A stretch of DNA of 33,496 bases from Chara braunii (GCA_003427395.1 BFEA01000332.1:1786268-1819763), one strand, 5' to 3'; positions 10,086 through 18,957 are shown, counted from the first letter of the stretch. Translations and numbers: made by a program. The notes: a model not told the origin generated them from the letters alone.

Positions 10086-10393
10086 CCGTGTTTGGGAGTT
10101 CACACTTAGTCTAGTACTACCACACCGGTATGGGAAGTACTAATCAGGGACAGTTCGAATGTCTGACTAATTTCCACTGGATAAACTGGCCCGTAATCTG
10201 ACCAATTATTGCATGGTAATCTGACTAATTACTGCACGGTGAAGAGCAGTGTGATTGATAAATACCTTGTCACTTTCATTATTCGCTCTGTGCTGAAAAC
10301 TACTAGTTGACGTTTAGCATCAGTAGTTACCATAGTAACCATACCACTTAGCGGTTCCCTTTCGGCTGACTGATTAGTGGCAACCACAGAGTA

Positions 10394-10430
10394 CTACCTT
10401 CTTCCCCGAATACAACTTCCCCCCCCCCCC
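10394..10430. mobile_element. Truncated MITE end abutting a C-run
   Basis: CTACCTTCTTCCCCGAATACAA matches the family end and then passes into about 14 C and seven A. Only one end is present. Confidence 0.6.
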
Positions 10431-10487
10431 CCGAAAAAAAACTCTGCAGATTCTAATAGGGTGGGTTATACGAGCATCCCGTCCTAC

Positions 10488-10598
10488 TACCGTCTTCACC
10501 CGAATAGAACGCTCGGTAATTATGCCCGTATCTGGACTGAAAAATGCATCAAGTACGGCTATAATGACCGGGCGTTCTATTCGGGGGAAGACTGTAGG
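10488..10598. mobile_element. MITE, CTTCCCCCGAATACAACG family (member 1)
   Basis: The left end CTACCGTCTTCACCCGAATA is mirrored by a right end ending GGGGGAAGACTGTAG. The inner arms diverge: ...TCGGTAATTATGCCCGTA versus TACGGCTATAATGACCGGGC. Only about 110 bp long and non-coding. Confidence 0.75.
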
Positions 10599-10599
10599 C

Positions 10600-10770
10600 C
10601 TGCCCCCCGAATACAACGTACGATCATTACAGCTGTATTTTTCGGGTTACCGTATCTTTAGGTCCAAATACAGCTATGATGACTTACAGCTGTATTTTTC
10701 GGGTTACCGTATCTTTAGGTCCAAATACAGCTATGATGACCGTACGTTGTATTCGGGGGAAGACGGTAGG
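10600..10770. mobile_element. MITE with internal 57-bp tandem duplication (member 2)
   Basis: Ends CCCCCCGAATACAACGTACG and CGTACGTTGTATTCGGGGGA pair. The middle contains two identical 57-bp units at 10627-10683 and 10684-10740, each carrying TACAGCTGTATTTTTCGGG and AATACAGCTATGATGAC. Confidence 0.8.
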
Positions 10771-11590
10771 AACGAGTACTAAGCACGACTATTGGCAGCT
10801 GCTTAACTTATAGCAGTATTAGTTAACGAGGAAATCTTATAGCAGTACTAGTTAACGAGGAAATATATCACCAACACAACTACCAAGTAAGAGCACCAGT
10901 GGTAGTACTGGTAACGACTGCCGATTGAGTACAATTATCAGTGAAATAGCAGGAATGAGTACCCCATTCTACCTCTACTGCAATGGACACTCGTCATGAC
11001 TGCACCAAAAAGGTGGTGGGATAAAATCCATGCTGAGGGTGCGTTCTGTTCGTAGCACGGGGGGAAGAAGGGAGTGACGACTTACAAGCACTTGCTAGGG
11101 GAAGTTAGGGGGAGTAGCAATACTGGTTCCCGAGGACAAATAATGACGGGGCGTTCTGTTCAGGAGAAGACAGTACTGGTTCTAAGCTCTGTACTTAGTA
11201 CTAGTTAGTAGCGACTTCACTCACGAGTACCCAGCACAATACTTGGCACTAGCTACTACTGTAGAAGCAGCAGCTCTACTTCCGTGTATTCAAACTTGGT
11301 ATCGAGTACAAAGTATTGAGCATAGCAACTCTGCTAACGACTCAATTGAGTATTCAAACGCGGTACCGAGTACGAAGTACCGATCATTCTTAGTAATGAC
11401 ATCTGAGTAACAAGTACTACGAGATCTGAGTAACAAGTACTGCGAAACATGAGAAGCATGACTTGATTATGGCTTAGTACTACCGGTAGTGACGAGTACT
11501 ACTGTACTACGCACGACATTTATAGTAGCAGCTACTAACTTCGTACTAGGAAGGCTGACTTTGGACTGAGTAACGGGTAATATATTTAGC
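10771..11590. other. GTAC-rich non-coding region with partial MITE arms
   Basis: No open frame of note. A 29-bp unit starting CTTATAGCAGTA is tandemly doubled at 10807-10864. Isolated MITE-like arms occur near 11036-11075 (GAGGGTGCGTTCTGTTCG) and 11142-11172 (GACGGGGCGTTCTGTTCAGG). GTAC is strikingly frequent. Confidence 0.55.
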
Positions 11591-11597
11591 GAGTAGT

Positions 11598-11700
11598 ACT
11601 ACCCTCTTCCCCCGAACATAACGCACCCTGATAATGAATGTATACAAGCGATGTTTCCGGTCGGGTACAGTCAAAATGAGGGTGCCTTGAAGTTCGTAGT
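11598..11700. mobile_element. MITE subfamily B (GCACCCT inner arm), degraded right end
   Basis: The left end CTCTTCCCCCGAACATAACG continues CACCCTGATAATGAATGTAT. The right part reads GTACAGTCAAAATGAGGGTGCC, but its outer end has lost the GGGGGAAGA match. Confidence 0.6.
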
Positions 11701-11878
11701 ACGAAGTCTGACTTAGTATTATTCAGGGGTACTTAGAAGTAGTACTCAGAAGTAGACTAAGTAAGAAGTAGGACTTAGAATTACTAACTTGTTTAACTTG
11801 TTACTCAGTACGACTACCAGTCCTCATGGAGCTAATTAGCATCCTCATGGAGCGGTGCCCAACGGCAATAAATCAATT

Positions 11879-11982
11879 ATTCCCCCGAATACAACGCACG
11901 GTCATTATAGCTGAATTTAGACTGAAAGATAGACCAAATTCAGCTATAATATCCGTGCGTTGTATTCGGGGGAAGACTGTAG
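11879..11982. mobile_element. MITE, CTTCCCCCGAATACAACG family (member 3)
   Basis: The arms TTCCCCCGAATACAACGCAC and GTGCGTTGTATTCGGGGGAA are perfect complements. Inner TCATTATAGCTGAATTTAGA pairs with AAATTCAGCTATAATATCC. The left outer CTACC is missing while the right ends GACTGTAG. Confidence 0.85.
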
Positions 11983-12109
11983 GTATTTCATTTTCAATTA
12001 CCAAATTACCACTTCTGGTACTAAATTGCTGATTTCCCACTAGTAATCGAATTCCTGTTTGCCAATATCTGCACACTACAGTCTTTACCAGCGCACAATG
12101 TATCATCTT

Positions 12110-12192
12110 CATCATGGCTGTATCGGACTGCAAAGATACTTCGTATACATTCAAGATGACGGTGCGCTGCGCTCAAGGGAAGACGGACAGTA
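12110..12192. mobile_element. MITE right-half remnant
   Basis: ATACATTCAAGATGACGGTG then CGCTGCGCTCAAGGGAAGACGG resembles a subfamily B right arm with mutations. No matching left end was found. Confidence 0.4.
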
Positions 12193-12740
12193 GCAGCTAT
12201 CGCCTAAGTTACTGATTATTGACGACCACTTAGAATTACTAACCAGTACTCACAACAGGTTGAACAAGACCGACTGAGCACAACTATCACTATCATCCAC
12301 ACAACGACGTTCATAACTGAATCTGACCGTAACTGGCGTTCAAATACATTCGACGGAGTCCCCTTGTAAGCGCGACTATCACTCGCTCGCATATAACTGA
12401 ATGTTACCGTAACTGCGTTCAAATACATTCAAGGAACTCCTTGTGCGGCTATGCCCTAGGGATCACAAACGGCGTACTCACGCCTTTCACTTTTTTAAAT
12501 GCATCTGACCGCAATTACGGCCAGAACTCTATTCACCTCGTAATCGCAATCACGTCCAGAGCTGAGTACAAAAAAAAAAAAAAAACCAGCTCCGAGTGTC
12601 AGGATGCCCTTAATTACACACAGAAGGAACGGTTACCCTCCAGACTCCAGAGTCCTACCAGCGACTCAGCGAGGGCTGCCAACGAGGCCGCACCTTGGAT
12701 TTCGAAGAGCCTACAGTCTACACTTACAACCAACAAAAAA
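12193..12740. repeat. Non-coding; direct repeat of about 62 bp with 79-bp period
   Basis: CATAACTGAATCTGACCGTAACTGGCGTTC... (about 12312-12371) recurs as CATATAACTGAATGTTACCGTAACTGCGTTC... (about 12389-12450), with ACATTC and CTCCTTGTG or CCCCTTGTA ends. Related CATCTGACCGCAATTACGG lies at 12502. An A-run (12570-12585) and the gap follow. Confidence 0.65.
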
Positions 12741-13406
12741 NNNNNNNNNNNNNNNNNNNNNNNNNNNNNNNNNNNNNNNNNNNNNNNNNNNNNNNNNNNN
12801 NNNNNNNNNNNNNNNNNNNNNNNNNNNNNNNNNNNNNNNNNNNNNNNNNNNNNNNNNNNNNNNNNNNNNNNNNNNNNNNNNNNNNNNNNNNNNNNNNNNN
12901 NNNNNNNNNNNNNNNNNNNNNNNNNNNNNNNNNNNNNNNNNNNNNNNNNNNNNNNNNNNNNNNNNNNNNNNNNNNNNNNNNNNNNNNNNNNNNNNNNNNN
13001 NNNNNNNNNNNNNNNNNNNNNNNNNNNNNNNNNNNNNNNNNNNNNNNNNNNNNNNNNNNNNNNNNNNNNNNNNNNNNNNNNNNNNNNNNNNNNNNNNNNN
13101 NNNNNNNNNNNNNNNNNNNNNNNNNNNNNNNNNNNNNNNNNNNNNNNNNNNNNNNNNNNNNNNNNNNNNNNNNNNNNNNNNNNNNNNNNNNNNNNNNNNN
13201 NNNNNNNNNNNNNNNNNNNNNNNNNNNNNNNNNNNNNNNNNNNNNNNNNNNNNNNNNNNNNNNNNNNNNNNNNNNNNNNNNNNNNNNNNNNNNNNNNNNN
13301 NNNNNNNNNNNNNNNNNNNNNNNNNNNNNNNNNNNNNNNNNNNNNNNNNNNNNNNNNNNNNNNNNNNNNNNNNNNNNNNNNNNNNNNNNNNNNNNNNNNN
13401 NNNNNN
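12741..13406. other. Assembly gap (666 N)
   Basis: A continuous run of N; the true gap length is not known. Open frames that seem to cross it have no meaning. Confidence 0.99.
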
Positions 13407-13477
13407 TGAGTACGGGAAATAGAGCATGCAGTTACTTGAAATTGTACTGAAAGGCAAAAAAAGAAAGTACCTGTGCA

Positions 13478-13564
13478 AGGTCCCACTTGCACGGATTAGG
13501 AGATTTCGGCCGTTGATCTTCGCTATCGACGGTCAATATCGCATAATTCGCGCAAGTGGGACCT
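13478..13564. mobile_element. 87-bp fold-back element
   Basis: AGGTCCCACTTGC at the left pairs with GCAAGTGGGACCT at the right. The inner sequence CGGATTAGGAGATTTCGGCC is largely complementary to GACGGTCAATATCGCATAATTCG, so nearly the whole unit can form one hairpin. It ends exactly where the next MITE begins. I saw no other copy in the window. Confidence 0.55.
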
Positions 13565-13673
13565 ACCTTCTTCCCCCGAATACAACGTACGGTCATTATA
13601 GCTGTATTTAGACTGAAAGATACCCCAAATTCAGCTATAACGAACATACGTTGTATTGGGGGGAAGACTGTAG
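13563..13673. mobile_element. MITE, CTTCCCCCGAATACAACG family (member 4)
   Basis: Begins CTACCTTCTTCCCCCGAATA and ends TGGGGGGAAGACTGTAG. GTCATTATAGCTGTATTTAG on the left pairs imperfectly with AAATTCAGCTATAACGAAC on the right. Its TA-containing end overlaps the end of the 87-bp fold-back. Confidence 0.85.
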
Positions 13674-13709
13674 CCCCCGGCGTGTCCCTAAATGAAAGAA
13701 ATGTGTGCG

Positions 13710-13962
13710 TGACTAGGGTACCAGCCGGGCCGCCCGGTCGTGCAAAGAGTAGGGAAGGTCCCAGCCAAAAAAAAAAAAAAAAAAACAAATCCAAAAAATC
13801 CGAAAACAACCTATGTTATGCAAAAAAAAAAACTGAGCAACTATTGCCTCAGGGTCGCATCGAAATTCTTTATCAAATTTAAAATAAAAATTTAAAATAA
13901 GTTTAATAAACATTTAAATTAAAAAAAAATTATATTCTGTTATTTTTTTTACTTAATTTTGG
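13710..13962. other. Non-coding AT-rich sequence with A-runs
   Basis: GGTCCCAGCC followed by about 19 A (13767-13785) looks like the end of a poly(A)-tailed retroposon. AAATTTAAAATAAAAATTTAAAATAAG repeats follow. Confidence 0.4.
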
Positions 13963-14003
13963 TCCGGCTGGGCAAGTGGACCCGGGCCACTCTGGTAGCC
14001 TGG
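13963..14003. repeat. Dispersed repeat fragment, copy a
   Basis: GGTCCGGCTGGGCAAGTGGA then CCCGGGCCACTCTGGTAGCCT matches the fragment at 15331-15367 with few differences. Confidence 0.6.
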
Positions 14004-14007
14004 GTGC

Positions 14008-14028
14008 GTGCGCGCGCGCGTGTGTGTG

Positions 14029-14061
<33 letters not shown>
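14008..14061. repeat. (CG)n(TG)n microsatellite
   Basis: CGCGCGCGCG passes into a long TG run with two CG interruptions. A second short TG run lies at 14125-14144. Confidence 0.9.
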
Positions 14062-14426
14062 TGTAATATTCGCTTTACACTCAAAACAAGCATGACTGTG
14101 CCGAACAGGCTGTTTCGTCGGACTTTGTGTGTGTGCGTGTGTGTCAGAGAGAGAGTGAATAGACCATGCACGGACCAGCACGGTTGGTGTTGGCGGTAGA
14201 ACTGCGATATTCACGTACTAGGATATCCTCTTGTCAATTGACTATACTCGATTGACCATACTCGTCACGTACGCGTGTATCATGCATCAATGATCAATCT
14301 ATGAAGATTAAGCACATCGACGACCTTACACTGACATAGTTCCCCACGGCCACGTACTTGGGACAACATCCATGATGAGATCGTTCTATTTCCGGATACA
14401 CCAAATTCCGACCTGCTTGGGGCTAT

Positions 14427-14531
14427 CTACCTTCTTCCCCCGAATACAACGTACAGTCATTATAGCTGTATTTAGACTGAATGATAACCCAAATTCGGCT
14501 ACCGTACGTTGTATTCGGGGGAAGACTGTAG
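14427..14531. mobile_element. MITE, CTTCCCCCGAATACAACG family (member 5)
   Basis: Starts CTACCTTCTTCCCCCGAATA and ends TCGGGGGAAGACTGTAG. The right arm has lost ATAATG relative to other copies (GGCTACCGTACG in place of GCTATAATGACCGTACG). Confidence 0.85.
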
Positions 14532-15330
14532 ATCGCCTGATTCGCCTCTCCTCATACTACTGATGTCCTTGCCAAGCAGACCAGATTCAAGTTAGTAAGC
14601 GAAGGGCATAACTCCAGCCACAATACGTGAAGTCGTAGAAAAGCAAACAGAATATATATCGTCAGACAGAGCTGCCCGGCAAACCGTAGGCAGAGAGGGA
14701 GAAGAGGACAACAAACGAGGGGGGTGGCTGTGATAAAAACTATTTATATATAGTGTCACAAAGATGTCAGAGCGCAAAAGCGAAAAAAACAAGAAAATAG
14801 GTTGAGCGGCGGCTGACCCCACCCCCGTGTGTCATATCGACCCACTTGCACACAGCCAAACAGCCATACACAACAAAACAGGGAGAAACAAATCCTAGAT
14901 GACAATTCCCACATGCAAGCACCGCCCCCCCGTCACAGGCCAAACGACGGGACAAGACCAAACAGGATATCAAAACATCTTGCCTGCAAAAAAAAGTGGT
15001 GAAGGTATATATATATATACCGTCAAACACAACTCCCCGGTAAACCGTTAGCAGAGAGGGAGAAGAGATCAACAAACGAGGGGCTGTGACAATATATATA
15101 AATCTATTTCTCGTCACAGAGATATCAAATCGCAAACGCGAAAAAGACAGAAAAAAAACAAGAAAAAAAAATCAATTCGTTTTTAATACTTTTTATCTTC
15201 CTACTTACAACTCCCCCTGTTCAGTACCTCTTGCGCACAAGGCCGCCCACGTGTTATCTTCAAACATATATACATATATACATATATACATATATACTAT
15301 TTGACGATATATACATATATGTCTTGGGCC
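14532..15330. repeat. Non-coding; diverged direct repeat of about 150 bp
   Basis: AATATATATCGTCAGACAGAGCTGCCCGGCAAACCGTAGGCAGAGAGGGAGAAGAGG near 14650-14706 recurs as TATATATACCGTCAAACACAACTCCCCGGTAAACCGTTAGCAGAGAGGGAGAAGAG near 15011-15066. Both continue CAACAAACGAGGGG, then CTGTGA and GATATCA- or GATGTCA-type sequence. An ATACAT microsatellite lies at 15263-15298. Confidence 0.65.
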
Positions 15331-15367
15331 GGCCAGGCAACTGGTCCCGGGCCACTCTGCTAGCCTA
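15331..15367. repeat. Dispersed repeat fragment, copy b
   Basis: GGCCGGCCAGGCAACTGGTC then CCGGGCCACTCTGCTAGCCT matches 13963-14003. Confidence 0.6.
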
Positions 15368-15573
15368 GTTAGGTGAGACTCCGTTAAATACTATTTTAAT
15401 GGGCAGGAACATTAAAAATAATGGTTTTAGGACTTTTAGCGACAACTTAATTGCCAGTACAGAAAGTCGGATTTATGAGTAGCGAAAGAAAAATACTAAT
15501 GTCCGCGTCAGTTATATGTTGTTTTGAAATATAAAGCGACAACTTCTCAAAAAAAGAAAAAACAAAAATCACC

Positions 15574-15900
15574 TGCACATGCCCTACTCAAAATTTGACA
15601 TGTCAAGGGAAAAAAAAAAAAAAAGACGGGTTCTTTAAGGCATCCAAGGTGCTGACCTGAGGCCAAGTCCCACTAGCGCGGGCTCAGAGTTGTATTTCGA
15701 GTACGTACCAATTCCTGCCATCACATGCCCGACTCAAAATTTGACAAGTTCAAGGAAAAAAAAAAAAAAAAAAAAAAAACTGGATGTCCAAGGCGCTAAC
15801 CAGGGGCCAAAAAAAAAAAAAAAAAAAAAAAAAAGACAGGTTCATCAAGGCATCCACGGCGGTAAGCTGGGGCAAAGTTCCACTAACCAGGAGCCTGGTC
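15574..15900. repeat. A-run-punctuated repeat units
   Basis: CATGCCCTACTCAAAATTTGACATG (15586) recurs as CATGCCCGACTCAAAATTTGACAAG (15724), each ending in an A-run. AAGGCATCCAAGGTGCTGACC (15637) recurs as AAGGCGCTAACC and AAGGCATCCACGGCGGTAAGC. Four long A-runs occur in 230 bp. A distant piece with GTACGTACCAGTTCGTGCTATC lies near 16079. Likely tandem or nested poly(A) retroposons. Confidence 0.6.
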
Positions 15901-16161
15901 CCATCAGCAAAGAGGATTGGATTTAATTCCGGTATCTAGACGTGTTTGTGGAGAGAGGAGAAAGTTGCAATTGATCTGCGTTTCTGCATGTCTGCTGAAA
16001 AATCATCCAGATTCATAATTTAAATTCAATCTTTTATGCTAATGGGACCAGGCCCCAGGAGCTTAGACTTGTACTTCAGTACGTACCAGTTCGTGCTATC
16101 CGATCTGAGCACCTAACGCCCACATTGGCCACGTTGAAAAATACTCGTTGAAGGAGCAACT

Positions 16162-16178
16162 GAACTCCCCGCTATTAC

Positions 16179-16209
<31 letters not shown>

Positions 16210-16220
16210 CCCCGCTAGTA
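16162..16220 (+). mobile_element. Poly(A)-only insertion between repeats of the same target site
   Basis: GAACTCCCCGCTATTA (16162-16177) and GAACTCCCCGCTAGTA (16205-16220) flank one C and about 26 A. It looks like a second retroposition into the same site that left almost nothing but its tail. Slippage after a duplication is an alternative. Confidence 0.4.
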
Positions 16221-16354
16221 TTATACCTTTTCTCGGCCTTTTGGCTTAAAAAATAGATCAAGCGCCGTAACGGTATCTGTTCTGAATCTTCTGATCAGTT
16301 CAATATCTCATTCGTGGTCCATCGGGCCACATTAAAAAAAAAACTCCCGCTAGT
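16205..16354 (+). mobile_element. Retroposed unit: target-site duplication, U2 copy, poly(A), target-site duplication
   Basis: GAACTCCCCGCTAGTA at 16205-16220 precedes the U2 copy and ACTCCCGCTAGT at 16343-16354 follows its A tail. The repeats differ by one lost C. The arrangement fits target-primed reverse transcription. Confidence 0.65.
16223..16333 (+). pseudogene. U2 snRNA retropseudogene (3'-truncated)
   Basis: The sequence starts ATACCTTTTCTCGGCCTTTTGG and continues through TAGATCAAG, GGTATCTGTTCT, GATCAGTTCAATATCT and the GGTCCATCGGGCCAC hairpin, matching the order of the 5' half of U2 snRNA. It is broken where U2 must be conserved: the branch-site pairing region (GUAGUA in U2) reads CGTAACGGTA, extra A residues follow GGCTT, and the 3' half (Sm site, stems III/IV) is absent. 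It ends in an A-run (from about 16334). It is flanked by copies of AACTCCCCGCTAGT, so it looks like a LINE-type retrotransposed copy rather than a working gene. Confidence 0.8.
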
Positions 16355-16490
16355 GGGGCCAAGGCATTGCTAACGTCTTTCCTTCGTTCCTGACGTACGT
16401 AGATTGAAAAAAAAAAGAAAAAAAAAAGCTGGCGACAGTTGACTACCAGTCCACAAAGTTTAACTCGGATTTTGCACACTTGGTGAGTCA

Positions 16491-16882
16491 TGGAGCGAGA
16501 CCGTAGATCAGGCTAGATGTGCGGAGGGATCAGGAAACCATCTGGGCTATCCCAGGAGCAGTAGTACTGTAGTACTAGGAGAACGAATCCGTGGAAGAGG
16601 ACTCCGAGGGAGGAGGAGGAGGAGGAGAAGGAGAGGGAATTCCTTATTGCAGCATACGTGGTACTCTGGGAGTGTAATATGGAGCGAGGCCTTAGGCCCT
16701 TACATCAGGCTAGACTGTAGATGTGCGGACGGATGAGGAAGCCATCCCAGGAGCAGTAGTAGTAGGAGAAGGAATCCGAGGAAGCGGACTTCGGGGGAGT
16801 CCGAGGGAGGAAGAGGAGGAGGAGGAGGAGGAGAGGGTATTCCTTATTGCGGCATAAGTGGTACTCTGGGAGTGTACTATGA
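16491..16882. repeat. Tandem duplication of about 190-200 bp
   Basis: Both copies run GGAGCGAG, ATCAGGCTAGA, TAGATGTGCGGA, ATCCCAGGAGCAGTAGTA, GAGGGAGGA, a GAG-rich stretch, ATTCCTTATTGC, GGCATA or AGCATA, GTGGTACTCTGGGAGTGTA. The first spans about 16491-16677 and the second about 16680-16880. The GAG tract differs in length. Confidence 0.85.
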
Positions 16883-17101
16883 TAATGATGAGGAGGGAGA
16901 GATGGGAGGCAGATAAAATGGCCTAGCCGCATTGATCACCGAATGTGTGAAATGTACAATGCATCTTCCGTAGCTTTGTGGTTTTCACATTTGTTTCCAC
17001 ATTTGGCCAGTGCTGTGGCGCCAAAGGGCCAAAGGTGAAGCAGGATGCAGAGTAGAAACAGCCGAGGCTGAAATCGTGAACAGGGAAAACCACCAACGGG
17101 G

Positions 17102-17337
17102 CTACCCGTCTTCCTCCGAAGATAACGCAGATGCGTTGTAAACGAATGTACAACGCACAGTCTGCTTTGTATTCGAATACAACGCATGTGCGTTCTATTC
17201 GAACATCCGTCATATCGATCACAACGCATACAGCTCTTCATTCGAATACAACGCATATGCAGTCTATTCGAATCATCCATCTTTTCCCGAAAACTCGTAT
17301 ACAAAGCATATGCGTTATGTTCGGGGGACGATGGTAG
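17102..17337. mobile_element. Larger diverged MITE relative (236 bp)
   Basis: Ends CTACCCGTCTTCCTCCGAAG and GTTCGGGGGACGATGGTAG are inverted. The body is filled with repeats of ATTCGAATACAACGCATNTG type at about 17171, 17196, 17240 and 17288, in both orientations. Length and inner repeats set it apart from the other copies. Confidence 0.65.
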
Positions 17338-17339
17338 CT

Positions 17340-17990
17340 CTGTTGGTTCAACCGTGAACATCTAAAACACATGCGCTCAAAAAAAAAAAAAAACAAAAAA
17401 AAACACGGGCTCACCACACGCACAAAAAACAAATATTATGGGGGCGCATCTATCCATGTTCTAGCGGAGGATTCATTCTCATTTTGCAAATTTAGTGAGT
17501 GGTGGAGCGAGGCCCATAGAGTCATAGACCCACTTCAAATCGAGATGCAATGAGTTGACGACCAGAAAAAAATCGATCTGAAACACCTCAGCCCGGGGCA
17601 AGCTCAAATTCCCGCTCAATCATGATATCTTCGGGCTCTCGCCCTTTTTCTTCTGGGGAGAAAAAAACCCGGTACGCATAAATCGTGAAATGGTCCAGAC
17701 TCCAGACTCCAGAATCCAGATAAAAAAATAGTAAAATACAATAAAGAAAAGAAACCGGTAAATTACGCCTGACAGAAAACTTGTTGGGCTGTTGCTGCTG
17801 TTAACGCTCAAGGTGTCCAGGGGGGGTGTTGCCGCTGAAAGGGCCCTCAGGGTAAGCAACCCAACAATATGTTTTCGGGCGGGCGTGATGTACCCGTTTT
17901 CCCGCGAAAATAATTGTGAACGGGGGAGGAAAAGGAGGAGGAGGAGGGGGAGGTGATAATGTGGGTAATGGTGATGAGAGATAGCTGAAT
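17340..17990 (-). other. Presumed start of the CCCH gene intron; no gene seen
   Basis: Sequence downstream of the donor contains a pyrimidine-rich (minus strand) tract near 17925-17950, an A-run near 17380-17403 and no recognisable coding exon. It probably belongs to a long intron that extends left into the repeat-rich region. Confidence 0.4.
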
Positions 17991-17992
17991 AC
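17991..17992 (-). other. Predicted splice donor (GT) of the CCCH gene
   Basis: On the minus strand the exon ends ...TGTCAG and continues GTATTCAGC. Splitting here leaves the finger as C-x8-C-x5-C-Q. Family members continue with Phe-Ala-His, whereas the genomic continuation reads VFSYLSS, so an intron is the simplest explanation. I found no matching acceptor followed by Phe-Ala-His codons to the left in this window. Confidence 0.65.
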
Positions 17993-18852
17993 CTGACATT
18001 TTCCACCATAGCGGCACGTTCCGGTCTCCTCCCACGACCTGCATAACTCCGTCTTGTACAAACTGTGGGGCGATTGCGGGGTAGTCGGAGTTGTTGCCGT
18101 CAACGCGCCAGAGGAAGCAACTGCTCCTGCGTCCGAGGGGCTCAGCGGCGGGCTAATCACCACTCCAGGGACTCCACCACCGCCGGCTCCTCCTCCCATT
18201 CCCACTCCTGCCGAACAAGCGGACAGCTGCTGCATCGGTAAGATACGACAGGATCCAACATGCATCAGACCAGGTGCAGACGGTGTTCCGTCCCCGGTCC
18301 CGATCCCGCTCGGGGTGGTCAACTCTCTCGAAGTCGACTCTTGACCTGAAACCGCATGTCGGTCGTATGCGCCAGGAATTTGCAGCACGGGCAATCTCAG
18401 CATCATAGACCTAGGTCCAGAAATGACCGTGGATCCGCCACTTGGACCAGATCCTGAACCTGGTCCACCATTCGTCCGATGGGGACTTCGGGATCCGGCG
18501 GCCGAAACCCCACCTCCCAGTGGATTGGCCATCGAGATGCCGTTACCTCCACCAGCGAGCGTGAGTGCGTTATGTGGACCCCGACTCTGAGGTCCCATAC
18601 GCCCACCGCCAATCACTCCCCCTCCTCCTCCTCCTCCTCCTCCCAATGGCGAGCTCATCGAACCGTTAAAACCTGCTGCATTACCTGAGGTGTTTATGAT
18701 TCCAAGATGCCCAGCAGGGCCAGCAACTCCAGGTCCAGAGTTCCCCGTTCCTGGTTGGAAAGCTGTTCCAGGTCCAGAGTTTGAACCCCTTCCGATTGCA
18801 ACAGGACCACCAGGTCCTGCCATTGTCAATTTCATCGCTGACCGTCGATCAA

Positions 18853-18887
<35 letters not shown>

Positions 18888-18957
18888 AGAAACAATTGGT
18901 ATGAGGACGGCGAAGGAGGGGCTTGGGGAATGAACCCTGCCCCTCCTCCGCCTCCTC

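Noticed and set aside
12441-13492. Open frames of 250-320 residues across 12.4-13.5 kb
   Set aside because: They exist only because the N gap contains no stop codons.
10394-14531. CRISPR-like array from repeated CTTCCCCCGAATACAACG motifs
   Set aside because: The motifs are paired inverted ends of about 100-bp elements with irregular spacing, not direct repeats with uniform spacers, and the genome is eukaryotic.
16223-16333. Functional U2 snRNA gene
   Set aside because: The branch-site pairing region is altered, A residues are inserted, the Sm-site half is missing, and poly(A) and target-site duplications mark a retrocopy.
17801-17990. C-terminal 63 residues of the long frame beyond KCQ
   Set aside because: The finger continues Phe-Ala-His in its family, while here a GT donor follows CAG and the sequence turns into pyrimidine-rich intron-like DNA.
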